Shown here: positions 7,507 to 15,509 of the stretch, piece by piece
How positions within the stretch are numbered: the first letter of the stretch is position 1
How the letters are laid out: the number at the start of each line of letters is the position of its first letter
The notes under the pieces: generated by a model
What the model saw: only the letters and a program-made list of their open reading frames with translations
Databases searched by the model: none
Told to the model about the DNA's origin: nothing
Program-made: the position numbers and the translations under genes
NCBI RefSeq assembly: GCF_004340785.1
Contig: NZ_SLXS01000001.1
Coordinates: 868,001-932,000, forward strand
Source: Tumebacillus sp. BK434
GTDB lineage: Bacteria > Bacillota > Bacilli > Tumebacillales > Tumebacillaceae
Direction of reading: 5' to 3'
DNA length: 64,000 nucleotides

Positions 7507-7589
7507 CCCCACCAATATTCACCATCCCACTTCCCTCATTACGACGTTTGAGGTGGTCTCATTTTTGCTGCCATTTGCCCTGGAAACTC

Positions 7590-7655
7590 ATATGTAACTT
7601 TAAGGAGCATTTGAGAAAATGTCATGATTTCCTCAGCACCTCCCTAGTGTTGTAA
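7590..7655. other. Short minus-strand frame with a ribosome site
   Basis: On the minus strand a frame of about 28 codons starts MTFSQMLLKVTYEFPGQ with GGGAGGTGCTGAGG upstream. It follows directly on the methylase remnant. Probably debris; no family recognised. Confidence 0.2.
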
Positions 7656-7744
7656 TAATCCTGCATTTTTCCATTCGCCGTACAATTCGGATTGATCCAA
7701 GAAAACACAACCCCTCCCCATCATACGTCTACAATGGAAACTAC

Positions 7745-8200
7745 GCCATTAATAGGGAATATAAAGCAAGAACGATCAGCTTGTCCGCCTCTGTATCGTC
7801 GAATCCGGACAACGCGAGCTCAAAACTTGCCCCACGCAGTTTCTCCAGAAGAGACGTCAGCTTCTCGTCATTTCAATCACCAGACAATTTGTTGAGTGCG
7901 ATGTTCAGTGCCTTCTCGCTGGCTTCATCCAGATCCACTACCGACACATCCACCTCCGTGGCCACGGCGGTCACCAGCCATTGAACCGCTGATGACCGCC
8001 GACGAGGTTGCCGCTGCGACGGTTCCAAATCAGCGGGTCGACATATCCATACATCTCCATCGACCGTTTCAGCTACTCATTTTCCGAATCATCAGGCTGC
8101 ATGTCACGCCGCCGGTTGTACTGCGCCGTGTTGATTTGCTGGACAGAAACCGTCTAAATGTCGATTTTTTCAGTTTCAGGATGTCGCTACCTCCATCAAC
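7745..8200 (-). pseudogene. ParB-like nuclease / phage DNA-modification methylase N-terminal remnant
   Basis: Hand translation of the minus strand gives PETEKIDI, a TAG, TVSVQQINTAQYNRRRDMQP, another TAG, then MEMYGYVDPLIWNRRSGNLVGGHQRFNG. After a frameshift it continues TEVDVSVVDLDEASEKALNI and ASFELALSGFDDTEADKL. The GYVDPLIxNxRxGxLVGGHQR core is the ParB-like fold seen at the front of phage methylases. At least three stops and one frameshift disable it, and the methylase half is missing. Confidence 0.65.
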
Positions 8201-8279
8201 ATTTTTTTGTTAATTGGTGAGGGGACTAGCGGGAAATGTCAATAGCTCGCACTATCGATTAGGAGTTTGAAATAACCAT

Positions 8280-8308
8280 TTGACATAAAATATTAATTAT
8301 TATATTAT
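8280..8308 (+). promoter_or_regulatory. Sigma-A-type promoter for the small secreted protein
   Basis: TTGACA at 8280-8285, 17-bp spacer, TATTAT at 8303-8308, in a very AT-rich stretch 30-60 bases before the gene. Confidence 0.65.
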
Positions 8309-8343
8309 ATATTTGGAAGTAATTAAACTTAGGAGGTACTAAA

Positions 8344-8727
8344 ATGAACAAAAAAATCCTTACATCCATTGCAACCGTAGGTATGATCACTGCTTTTGTA
8401 ACGGTTGCGTACGCTGGCTCGACCACGTACAGCTTCAATCATACTGGTTATGGCGGTTCTGCAAAGAAAAACTTTACCCTTAGTTCGGATGCTTACTTGA
8501 ACGTTTCTGGATCACAAAGCGCTTCTGTTTCTGGGGTTACTTCGTCATGTTACTACTCGGTGTACAAAAAAGGACTCATTTTTGATGATGAGATCATTCC
8601 GCAGTTCCTCCAACAACGTAACGGAACGATCGGTTTCTCGTCCAGCTCGAAATTGAAGGCAGGCGATTATTATCTCGATATTGTTTGTAACACCAATTCA
8701 ACAACCACTGGTACGATCTCTTGGTAA
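8344..8727 (+). CDS. Small secreted hypothetical protein (127 aa)
   Basis: Signal peptide: MNKKILTSIATVGMITAFVTVAYA with cleavage expected after AYA (residue 24). The mature part is about 103 residues, rich in Ser, Thr and Tyr, beta-strand-like, with two cysteines (SSCYYS and DIVCNTN) that could form a disulphide. A clean single-gene unit: TTGACA promoter, TAGGAGGT ribosome site, terminator after the stop. The unit lies inside the prophage ruin yet is intact, so it may be a later arrival. No family recognised. Confidence 0.75.
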   Translation: MNKKILTSIATVGMITAFVTVAYAGSTTYSFNHTGYGGSAKKNFTLSSDAYLNVSGSQSASVSGVTSSCYYSVYKKGLIFDDEIIPQFLQQRNGTIGFSSSSKLKAGDYYLDIVCNTNSTTTGTISW

Positions 8728-8744
8728 CACAGTGACATAAGTTG

Positions 8745-8786
8745 AATCCACCCCTTCCTTACTTATTAGAATGGGTGGATTTTTTA
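8745..8786 (+). terminator. Intrinsic terminator of the secreted-protein gene
   Basis: AATCCACCC / GGGTGGATT stem followed by TTTTTATTT. Confidence 0.85.
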
Positions 8787-8841
8787 TTTGTAAACAAACT
8801 GTACCTCCACAAACATCTCCAAAAGAGCTCGAAAGCCAAAT

Positions 8842-8887
8842 AAGAAAAAGAAAAGACCATCGGCGCGACTGGTTCGCGTTGGTGGTC
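8842..8887 (-). terminator. Hairpin followed by a T-rich tract on the minus strand
   Basis: GACCA...TCGCG / CGCGA...TGGTC imperfect stem with TTTTCTTTTTC after it on the minus strand. It has no clear gene to serve. Confidence 0.4.
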
Positions 8888-9199
8888 TATCCATATCCTG
8901 TGCTAAGCGTATCACAACGAGGTTGAATTACGTTGAAAATGCCCGTTTTATCGGTCATCATTCGGGCTGACCCTCATTGATTGTAACTGGTAGTCTGGAG
9001 ACGAAAAGTGCTCTGGATGTCCTGCAGGATCCGTTGTAATCGCTGCCTAAACCGAATATCGCGGTATCTTTCCACAAAAGGTATCTTTCTCAAAAACCGA
9101 GGACACCGCATCCATTCGAAAAATACCTGTTGGGCCGAACTGTCGTTACCATCTTAAAATAGAAATAGCGGTTCAGAGTGAGATCAGATCGAAATCGGA
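8888..9199. other. No gene seen before the integrase remnant
   Basis: No reading frame here extends the integrase fragment upstream; this may be the scar of its deletion. Confidence 0.4.
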
Positions 9200-9400
9200 A
9201 TGTGTATAATGACAGAGGATTATTGTTCGCGCGTGAGAACGTTCCAGCTCGACAACATGAACAACCTGCGCGATCTGCAAGAGCTCATGTGCCACACGAA
9301 CATCGCCACGACGTCTATCTATTTGCACACGCAGGATCACAAGCGCAAAGCAGCTATGTTTGCGATGGACGATAATATGCCCCTTAGGAAGCAAGGATAA
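9200..9400 (+). pseudogene. Tyrosine recombinase (phage integrase) C-terminal remnant
   Basis: In 66 codons the end of a tyrosine integrase is clear: LRDLQELMCHTNIATTSIYL then HTQDHKRKAA, matching LGHxxIxTTxxYxH with the catalytic Tyr in SIYLHT. The catalytic domain's Arg-Lys-His-Arg part and the N-terminal domains are absent. It lies at one edge of the prophage ruin, where an integrase next to an att site would be. Confidence 0.7.
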
Positions 9401-9417
9401 TCCCGATGTTAGAAGTA

Positions 9418-9429
9418 CGTTAGAAAAAA
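9418..9429 (+). repeat. CGTTAGAAAAAA direct repeat, copy 2
   Basis: Identical 12-mer to 2041-2052, 18 bases after the integrase remnant. Possible att core; A-rich, so chance is not excluded. Confidence 0.3.
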
Positions 9430-9512
9430 CAACAAGACACATCCTAAGAACCATGATACACAAGGGTTTTTAGGGGTGTTCGACTTTGCATACATTCTCT
9501 ATCTAGGAAGAG

Positions 9513-9540
9513 AAAAAAGACGCGGGATACGGCCGCGTCA
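9513..9540 (-). terminator. Intrinsic terminator overlapping the stop of the 165-aa gene
   Basis: Minus-strand GACGCGG / CCGCGTC stem with TTTTTT; the stem begins at the stop codon. Confidence 0.8.
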
Positions 9541-10035
9541 ATTTGTCCTTGTATTTTTTTCACTCACATCCAGCTTTTGCCTCACAAACGCCTGAATGGT
9601 CTGCGAATCGGGCTTCGGGGCCCCGACCATGTCGGAGCGGTTGGCTATAACCGACAGTTCCACTTGCTCCGGATGCTCATAGGTGACGACGCGCACTTCC
9701 ACCGCCTGCTGCTGCGGCACCTCGACGAGGAAACGATGCGCGATCTTGTAGATGTCGTGCCATGGCTTGTTCTGCCCGTGCAGCGTGGCGCCCGGCACGG
9801 CCAGCATGATCACGAGCTTGTCCTGCTCCCAGACCACTTGCTGCAGGTGGCTGCCAAGCCGAAGCGTCCCCAGCTCATCGACGACCTGCTCCCGCTTCAG
9901 CACCGGCACATCCCCGCTGGTGCGGGCTTCATACTGCTGGCCACCCCACCGTTCAAGCGCCTGCGCAGGCAGCAGCGACAGGGCGAGCGCGAGGATCGTG
10001 GAGACGAGCAGCGCAGCGATCAGACCTTTTGACAT
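9538..10035 (-). CDS. Hypothetical protein with N-terminal membrane anchor or signal (165 aa)
   Basis: The ATG at 10035 follows GGGGGAG. MSKGLIAALLVSTILALALSLLPAQA is a signal peptide or anchor with possible cleavage after AQA. The exported part is polar with a beta-like centre (VIMLAVPGATLHGQNKPW) and ends in a charged tail. No catalytic motif or known family is seen. It is the last gene of a minus-strand unit starting with mtrB, 116 bases downstream of it. Confidence 0.7.
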   Translation of the reverse strand: MSKGLIAALLVSTILALALSLLPAQALERWGGQQYEARTSGDVPVLKREQVVDELGTLRLGSHLQQVVWEQDKLVIMLAVPGATLHGQNKPWHDIYKIAHRFLVEVPQQQAVEVRVVTYEHPEQVELSVIANRSDMVGAPKPDSQTIQAFVRQKLDVSEKNTRTN

Positions 10036-10151
10036 CAGGCTCTCCCCCTTTACCAGGTAGTACGAGGATATGCGAGGGAACACAAAAAAAGACGAGCCCG
10101 GCGCCAGTCCTGACACCTTGCTCCTCTTCTTGTCCGATGTTTGCGTATGCT

Positions 10152-10376
10152 CTATTCGGAATCGGTCTCGCCCGCTTCAATTTTGCCGAATTTCGTCCAG
10201 ATCGTCGCACGTCCGCGCACTTTCACAGCCGATGTATGTTCGGTAAACTCCGCGATCATCACTTCACCTTTGTCCAGTTTCTCCGCATGGTGAAATCTCG
10301 TATCCTGACCGCGCGTCAAGCCGATGACCTGCACGCCATTGTCTTGGGCTTTAATCACGAAATACTCGTTAGACAT
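10152..10376 (-). CDS. mtrB: TRAP, trp RNA-binding attenuation protein
   Basis: 74 residues, near full-length match to the Bacillus TRAP subunit: [45 protein letters not shown] forms an 11-subunit ring that binds tryptophan and then a series of GAG/UAG triplets in trp leader RNA. The RNA-contacting residues are kept (Lys33, Lys52, Arg54 here, equal to Lys37, Lys56, Arg58 in B. subtilis). GGAGGGCGGGG precedes the ATG. The usual upstream partner mtrA (GTP cyclohydrolase) is not here, and neither are trp genes or a target leader. Confidence 0.95.
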   Translation of the reverse strand: MSNEYFVIKAQDNGVQVIGLTRGQDTRFHHAEKLDKGEVMIAEFTEHTSAVKVRGRATIWTKFGKIEAGETDSE

Positions 10377-10524
10377 TTAATCCCCGCCCTCCAGAATTTC
10401 GATCTTAAGTATACCATCTTGTGCCAATCGCTTGCAACGCAATTCCTTGCGCATTTCTTTATGCAATTGAACATACTATTCCCGCAAGCCCAGCAAGATT
10501 TCAGCTTGAACGGAGGTTCTGACG

Positions 10525-10722
10525 ATGAATTCGGAACGAAAGATCGAAATAGAGCAACGCGTGGAAAGAGAAGCGAAACAAGCTGCCACGCCGCTGCACT
10601 ACGAGTTTGCCAAAGGTTATCTGCCAACCGTCAACCCCAAGACGGATGAATTGCACGACCATGAAGACGCCAGCCGACCAGCATCTTCCTCTAATAGGCC
10701 GATTCCCGCCGGGGAATTGTAA
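10525..10722 (+). CDS. Small hydrophilic hypothetical protein (65 aa)
   Basis: ATG with AACGGAGGTTCTGACG upstream. Charged, N-terminal helix (MNSERKIEIEQRVEREAKQAA), then low-complexity Asp/His/Pro/Ser tail. The next gene starts 33 bases later with its own ribosome site, so they are probably one transcript. No domain recognised. Confidence 0.6.
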   Translation: MNSERKIEIEQRVEREAKQAATPLHYEFAKGYLPTVNPKTDELHDHEDASRPASSSNRPIPAGEL

Positions 10723-10755
10723 CACTGAAGTCGCAGTCGAAAGGAGGAGGAGCAC

Positions 10756-11013
10756 ATGACCCGTATGAACACTCTCGATCGCATCGCACTGACGCTCATC
10801 ATCATCGGCGCACTGAACTGGCTGTTGGTGGGCCTGTTCCAATGGGATTTGGTTGCGGCGCTGTTTGGCGGCGAAGGATCTTGGCTGAGCCGTCTCGTCT
10901 ACACACTGGTCGGCATCTCCGGCCTGTACTGCCTCTCGCTCTTGTTCCGCGGCGACGTTACCACGGGTAACGATGGAAACGGCGGCAACAAGTACAACGA
11001 TAACAACCGATAA
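10756..11013 (+). CDS. DUF378-family small membrane protein
   Basis: 85 residues. MNTLDRIALTLIIIGALNWLLVGLFQWDLVAALFGG... is the signature of DUF378 proteins (the GALNWGLVG-type motif), with two membrane helices (about 10-29 and 44-63) and a Gly/Asn-rich tail. Function is unknown for the family. AAAGGAGGAGGAG precedes the ATG, and a strong terminator follows. Confidence 0.9.
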   Translation: MTRMNTLDRIALTLIIIGALNWLLVGLFQWDLVAALFGGEGSWLSRLVYTLVGISGLYCLSLLFRGDVTTGNDGNGGNKYNDNNR

Positions 11014-11030
11014 CCGCAAATGGTTCTATG

Positions 11031-11060
11031 GCCGCATGCCTTCTGGCATGCGGCTTTTTT
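11031..11060 (+). terminator. Intrinsic terminator after the DUF378 gene
   Basis: GCCGCATGCC-TTCT-GGCATGCGGC followed by TTTTTT. Confidence 0.95.
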
Positions 11061-11197
11061 AGGTTTTTTAAAATTGCCGACTTACATATAAATATAAATT
11101 TCGAGTTACTGTGGGTTCATTGATAAAAAACACTTGCAATTCTACCGAAACAATTATAAGATAATTGTGAAAACAAAATAGGGAGGTTTAAAGGGTC

Positions 11198-12712
11198 ATG
11201 AAAAATCGCAAAACTTTTGTTACGGCAGTCGCAACTGCCATGATGTTGACCATGCTTGCTCCGCAAGCGATGGCGCAATCGGTGCAAGGGGCGCCGACCA
11301 CCGCCGCGAAAGTAGATACGAAGGTATCTGCAGACAACTACCTCAAGCAATCCGCTGGCCAATACGGTTTCAAAACGGATCTCTCCGACCTGAAACACGT
11401 ATCCACCATCAAAACTGAGTTCGGTTCTTATGTTCGCTACCAGCAACAGGTAGACGGCGCTGATGTGTTCTATCATCAAGTAACCGTTACCTTGGACAAC
11501 CAAGGCACCCCGGTTCTGGTCGTGTCCGACTATGTGCCGAACCTGACCGGCGTCAAAGGCAAGAAGCCGAAACTGAACGAAAACGATGCTGAGGGCAAAG
11601 CGCTCGGTCATAACAAAGTGAAAAACACCAAAGAACTGGTATCCCGCGTCTTCGGCTACTACGTTGAAGGCAACTCGGCAGTTCCTGCTTATAAAGTTAC
11701 CGCTGTGGATGCAGACTCCCTGACCACTTGGGAAACGTTTGTTGACGCAGAAACGGGCAACGTCCTGAAGAACAAAGACCTCAACCAAAAAGTTGACGGC
11801 ACCGGCAAAGTGTTCCTGCCGAACCCGATCCAATCTGCCGGCACCAAAACCGGCTTCGCTGACAACAACGATGCGGACTCCACCGCTCTGACCAACCAAC
11901 TGAAGACCGTCACCCTGCGCGGCCTGGACGGTTCCGGCAACCTGGTTGGCCAATACGTAAAAACGGTGCAGAAGAAAGCAACTTCCTACTCTGCAACCAA
12001 CACCTTCAACTATACCCGCAGCAGCGACCACTTCGAGAACGTCATGGTGTACTACCATATCGATGAACTGCAGCGCTACATCCAATCGATCGGTTTCACC
12101 AACGTCAACAACCGTCAGATCACCGTGAACGTAAACGGCACGACGGCAGACAACTCCTTCTACTCCCCGTCCACGAAGCAGCTGACCTTCGGCACCGGCG
12201 GCGTTGACGATGCGGAAGATGCGGGCATCATCGCACACGAGTACGGCCACTCCATCCAGGACAACCAAGTTCCGGGCTTCGGCAACACCTTGGAAGGCGG
12301 CGCGATGGGCGAAGGCTTCGGCGACTACCTCGGCGCAATCTGGGAAGACAAGCTCGCTCCGGGCACCTATGGCAAAGCTTGCATTGGCGAATGGGATTCT
12401 ACTTCCTACAGCACCAGCAACCCGCCGTGCCTGCGTCGTCTCGACAAGAACAAAGTCATGCCGGGCAGCTGGTATGGCGAAGTTCACGCAGACGGCGAGA
12501 TCTGGTCGCAAGGTGAGTACGACATGGCTCAGCTGCTCGGCGTTGACAATGCGACCAAGCTGATCCTGCAATCCCACTTCTCCCTCACCCCGAACTCCGG
12601 CTTCAACGCGGGTGCAAAAGCGATCAAAACGGCTGACCAGCTCCTCAACGGCGGTGCAAACGCATCTGCGATCACCAGCATCTGGGCTGCACGCGGCATC
12701 TCGACCAACTAA
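11198..12712 (+). CDS. Secreted zinc metalloprotease, fungalysin/thermolysin-like (M36/M4 type)
   Basis: 504 residues. Signal peptide to about residue 26 (ends QAMAQ), then a fungalysin/thermolysin propeptide (FTP) and PepSY-type prosegment (residues about 40-190, with TTWETFVDAETGNVL). The catalytic domain has HEYGH at 347-351 and GEGFGDYL with candidate third zinc ligand Glu372. The HExxH...GEGFxD arrangement and NHF-like DHFENVMVYYHID segment recall family M36. AGGGAGG precedes the ATG, and a terminator follows the stop. Probably a major secreted nutrient-scavenging protease; which of M36 or M4 is best needs a profile search. Confidence 0.85.
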   Translation: MKNRKTFVTAVATAMMLTMLAPQAMAQSVQGAPTTAAKVDTKVSADNYLKQSAGQYGFKTDLSDLKHVSTIKTEFGSYVRYQQQVDGADVFYHQVTVTLDNQGTPVLVVSDYVPNLTGVKGKKPKLNENDAEGKALGHNKVKNTKELVSRVFGYYVEGNSAVPAYKVTAVDADSLTTWETFVDAETGNVLKNKDLNQKVDGTGKVFLPNPIQSAGTKTGFADNNDADSTALTNQLKTVTLRGLDGSGNLVGQYVKTVQKKATSYSATNTFNYTRSSDHFENVMVYYHIDELQRYIQSIGFTNVNNRQITVNVNGTTADNSFYSPSTKQLTFGTGGVDDAEDAGIIAHEYGHSIQDNQVPGFGNTLEGGAMGEGFGDYLGAIWEDKLAPGTYGKACIGEWDSTSYSTSNPPCLRRLDKNKVMPGSWYGEVHADGEIWSQGEYDMAQLLGVDNATKLILQSHFSLTPNSGFNAGAKAIKTADQLLNGGANASAITSIWAARGISTN

Positions 12713-12720
12713 TCAACACA

Positions 12721-12752
12721 AACGCCTTCTCTTCGGAGAAGGCGTTTTTTCA
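12721..12752 (+). terminator. Intrinsic terminator of the protease gene
   Basis: AACGCCTTCTC-TTCG-GAGAAGGCGTT followed by TTTTT. Confidence 0.95.
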
Positions 12753-12784
12753 TTCCTTCAGGCACCCCCCTTGCATCGCAAGTT

Positions 12785-13354
12785 TCACTGCTCTTTGGTA
12801 AACCGTCTGTGCAGTTCGGCAAAAGCACCTTGTCCCGGTTCCAGTCCTTCCAGAGCGGCAAAAATCTGCGCGGCGCACGCGTCCGACGGCGTTTCGTGCG
12901 TATTGATCTCCAAGTCGTACAGCCCGTGCGTATGTACCTTATCCCACTGCCATTTGGCCTGGCCGATCTCGCGGTCGCCCCGCTCTAGCTCTCGGCGCTC
13001 CAGCTCAGGCAGCGGGCAGTGCACGCCAACGAACAGCACCGGATAGTCGTGCAGCACTTCTGCACACTCCGGCAGCCAAGTCGCTTCCTGCGGGATCTCG
13101 AGCAGCACCGTATCGACTACGACGTTGAGCCCCCGGTCGCTGAACGTGGCGATCGAATGATGCATCGCAGACGCTGCCATGTTCAAAATGCCCCAATAGT
13201 CGCGTTCCAGATGCCTTTCCGGTCCCATGTTCTCATAGACGTCGAGCGACAGATGAAAATACGGCTCCGCGCTCAGCTCCTGAATCTTTTTCGTCAAGCT
13301 TGTCTTGCCGGAACTGGAGGTGCCGTTCAAAAAAATAACTTTCCCTTTCTTCAC
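12785..13354 (-). CDS. Chloramphenicol phosphotransferase-like P-loop kinase
   Basis: About 189 residues. GKVIFLNGTSSSGKTSLTKK near the start is a Walker A motif in the form used by CPT-like kinases, followed by HLSLDVYENM and NVVVDTVLL, matching that family's order. The GTG at 13354 is chosen because AAGGGTGA precedes it; GTG codons at 13372 and 13363 are alternatives. CPT of Streptomyces phosphorylates chloramphenicol, but members in Bacillales mostly have unknown substrates, so resistance should not be assumed. Single gene. Confidence 0.75.
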   Translation of the reverse strand: MKKGKVIFLNGTSSSGKTSLTKKIQELSAEPYFHLSLDVYENMGPERHLERDYWGILNMAASAMHHSIATFSDRGLNVVVDTVLLEIPQEATWLPECAEVLHDYPVLFVGVHCPLPELERRELERGDREIGQAKWQWDKVHTHGLYDLEINTHETPSDACAAQIFAALEGLEPGQGAFAELHRRFTKEQ

Positions 13355-13536
13355 AACATTCACCCTTCTCACTAGGAGTTCTTACCATTATAGAGGAGAC
13401 TTTGCCAAAACCCAATCCCTTACTGTAACCACCTTTACATTCAAGAACACTTCTCGGATTGCATGACGCTGATAATTAGAATTGTTATAAAATTATAGGT
13501 AATATAATATGGTTGCCGCATTGGGGGGTGCAAATG

Positions 13537-13800
13537 CCTTCGTACGAGGACGATCTGTCCCGTTTCGAAGAGCACAATACCCATGTTCCGGGTATCAGGT
13601 TAGACTCTGTTCCGTCTCATGATGCGTGGGAAAAATCGGTAGGAGGGATCACCTACCCGCTGCTCTCCGACTTCTATCCCCCCATGGTGCTGTTTCCGAG
13701 TAGTACGGTGTTCTCCGTGCTGAAGGGATGTCCGAACCCGCTCTGTTCATCATCGACGAAGAGCTGTTTGAAGTCCTTCGTTCCACTCGTTCGCATAAAT
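13537..13800 (+). pseudogene. Peroxiredoxin (AhpC/TSA) remnant, 5' truncated and frameshifted
   Basis: First frame: EDDLSRFEEHNTHVPGIRLDS, VPSHDAWEKSVGGITYPLLSDFYP. The second frame continues with EGMSEPALFIIDEE. Together they match the middle of a 2-Cys peroxiredoxin. The N-terminal half with the peroxidatic Cys is missing and a frameshift lies near 13680-13725. Confidence 0.7.
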
Positions 13801-13801
13801 C

Positions 13802-13843
13802 AAAAGGCATGCCCGACCCTCATGGTCGTGCATGCCTTTTTTT
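13802..13843 (+). terminator. Intrinsic terminator after the peroxiredoxin remnant
   Basis: AAAGGCATGC / GCATGCCTTT stem with loop and TTTTTTT. Confidence 0.85.
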
Positions 13844-14103
13844 GAAACTTACCGAAAGCTCCGCAACACGTAAAATAATCACAGTATCCTTTTTGCAGAG
13901 AGAACCAGTTGATAGACATGCGATTCGTACGTTAAATATTACGATATAACACTTTGTCACCAGAAAGTGTCACAGATAATTTTGCTTTCACATACAAATT
14001 GCGCAAGTTGCGCTTCAAACGCACCTAACAAACAAGCTTGCGCACCTGTGGTATTGCATCTTGGCACACACCTCCACCGTAGAGGTTCTCCATAAATTGG
14101 CTG

Positions 14104-14112
14104 TGATATAAT
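14104..14112 (+). promoter_or_regulatory. Extended -10 promoter of the alkyltransferase-like gene
   Basis: TGATATAAT is a perfect extended -10 element. Its TATAAT ends 6 bases before the ATG at 14119, so the transcript would start at or within a base or two of the start codon. No ribosome site is present. Confidence 0.6.
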
Positions 14113-14118
14113 AGCAGC

Positions 14119-14454
14119 ATGAGCCCATTTACTGAAAGAGCAATTGCTATCATCAAAAGCATTCCGGCCGGCTCCGTGATGACCTACGGACAGATCGCCA
14201 AGCTGTGCGGCAGCCCGCGCGCGGCCCGGCAGGTGGTGCGAATCTTGCATTCGATGAGCAAAACGCACCGGTTGCCGTGGCATCGCGTGATCAATGCCCA
14301 AGGCAAGATCGGCATGTCTGATGACGGGTCGTTTCAAGAACAGCGGTTTCGGCTCGAACAGGAAGGGATCGAGTTCAGCCGCGAGAACCTGATCGACCTG
14401 GACCGCTATCAGTTTCACCCTGATACAGACGAGTCGCCTGACGACTTGCTGTAA
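14119..14454 (+). CDS. atl: Alkyltransferase-like protein (ATL)
   Basis: 111 residues. The O6-alkylguanine-DNA alkyltransferase fold is clear: IIKSIPAGSVMTYGQIAKL, helix-turn-helix SPRAARQVVRIL, then PWHRVINAQGKIG. Trp54 replaces the acceptor cysteine of the PCHRV motif, the hallmark of ATL proteins, which bind alkylated guanine and hand it to nucleotide excision repair rather than repairing it. Tyr23 is the candidate base-flipping residue. The C-terminal 25 residues are an acidic extension. No Shine-Dalgarno; see the promoter entry. Confidence 0.9.
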   Translation: MSPFTERAIAIIKSIPAGSVMTYGQIAKLCGSPRAARQVVRILHSMSKTHRLPWHRVINAQGKIGMSDDGSFQEQRFRLEQEGIEFSRENLIDLDRYQFHPDTDESPDDLL

Positions 14455-14546
14455 CTTCTCTGCAGCCGCCCATGAGGCGGCTTTTTATGTTCTTGCCACC
14501 GTTAGGGCACACTAAGATTTACCACAGCAGAGGAGGTATCCTTCTG

Positions 14547-15302
14547 ATGTTCAAACGATCAGCCGGAGCCGTGCTTTTGCTCAGCAGCTGCGTGTTTGCG
14601 CTGTTTCTGACCGCTCCCGACTCTGTTCACGCCAAGAAAAAAGGCCGCTTTTATTATGAAAAGCGCGGTGAGGTCGTCTGGGAAGTGCCGACGGAGCAAA
14701 AAGTGATCGCCTTAACGTTTGATGACGGTCCTCATCCCAAATACACGCCGCAAGTGTTAGATATTCTCAAGCGCTACCATGCCAAGGCGACATTTTATGT
14801 GGTCGGTTCGCGGGTGGAACGCGCCCCCGAAGTCGCCAAGCGGGCCGTCAAAGAGGGGCATGAGCTGGCCAACCACACGTACGGCCATCCCTATCTGACC
14901 CGCATCTCCGCCGCAGAGCTCCGCGCAGAGATCGACAAGGCGGATGAAGTCGTCAACACCATCACCGGCCACCACCTCAGCACCTTCCGTCCGCCGGGCG
15001 GCGTCTACAACGACCTGGTGGTCAACACCGCCAAAACGGCCGGCTACCTCGTCGTCATGTGGTCGTGGAATCAGGACACGAAAGACTGGCGAGACCCGGG
15101 GGTGCACAAGATCGTCGACCGCGTGCTTTCGAATGCGCATAACGGAGGCATCGTGCTGTTCCATGATTTCGGCGGCGACCGCTCACAGACGATCCGCGCG
15201 CTGGAGCAGATCTTGCCCGAACTGGAGAAGCGGGGCTATCGCTTCCTGACCGTCTCGGAGCTGTTGCAGGTGCGAAACGGCGCCGTGATCAACCTTCCAT
15301 AA
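14547..15302 (+). CDS. Secreted polysaccharide deacetylase (NodB domain)
   Basis: 251 residues from the ATG at 14547, which follows AGAGGAGGT. Signal peptide ends near SVHA (residue 28). NodB homology domain motifs: TFDDGPHPKYT (catalytic and metal Asp pair), NHTYGHPYL (metal His pair), RPPGGVYND, MWSWNQDTKDW and LFHDFGGD. Deacetylates peptidoglycan, chitin-like or other N-acetylated glycans at the cell surface; PdaA/PdaB-type spore roles are possible. Complete catalytic set. Convergent with the large gene at 15510. Confidence 0.9.
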   Translation: MFKRSAGAVLLLSSCVFALFLTAPDSVHAKKKGRFYYEKRGEVVWEVPTEQKVIALTFDDGPHPKYTPQVLDILKRYHAKATFYVVGSRVERAPEVAKRAVKEGHELANHTYGHPYLTRISAAELRAEIDKADEVVNTITGHHLSTFRPPGGVYNDLVVNTAKTAGYLVVMWSWNQDTKDWRDPGVHKIVDRVLSNAHNGGIVLFHDFGGDRSQTIRALEQILPELEKRGYRFLTVSELLQVRNGAVINLP

Positions 15303-15336
15303 AAAAGACCGTGCTGCAGCAGGCTGCAGCACGGTT
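15301..15336. terminator. Shared hairpin between convergent genes
   Basis: CCGTGCTGCAG / CTGCAGCACGG. The T-run (TCTTTTTT) is on the minus strand, so it mainly ends the large gene at 15510-18848. Confidence 0.8.
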
Positions 15337-15509
15337 GCTTGCGGTTATGGGCGGAATTGGCCAAAAGTTCATGCTCTGGTAAGACAGCCCGCAGGGTTTG
15401 CCCGAGGTGGTTTTCTTCTGACCATGGCCTGATCATGGCAGGATCTGATCCTTTGCATGGCTGTCCCGCTGTCTTTGACACACAGAACCACTTCCTGCGG
15501 AGTGATCCT
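15337..15509. other. Non-coding stretch 3' of the large gene
   Basis: No gene or further signal recognised. Confidence 0.4.

Noticed and set aside
7692-8213. Plus-strand frames of 67-105 codons
   Set aside because: Proline/serine/histidine-rich antisense of the ParB-like remnant on the minus strand.
11117-12577. 486-codon open frame on the minus strand opposite the metalloprotease
   Set aside because: Antisense shadow of a codon-biased GC-rich gene; no ribosome site and valine/glycine-heavy composition; the plus-strand protease has signal peptide, motif, ribosome site and terminator.
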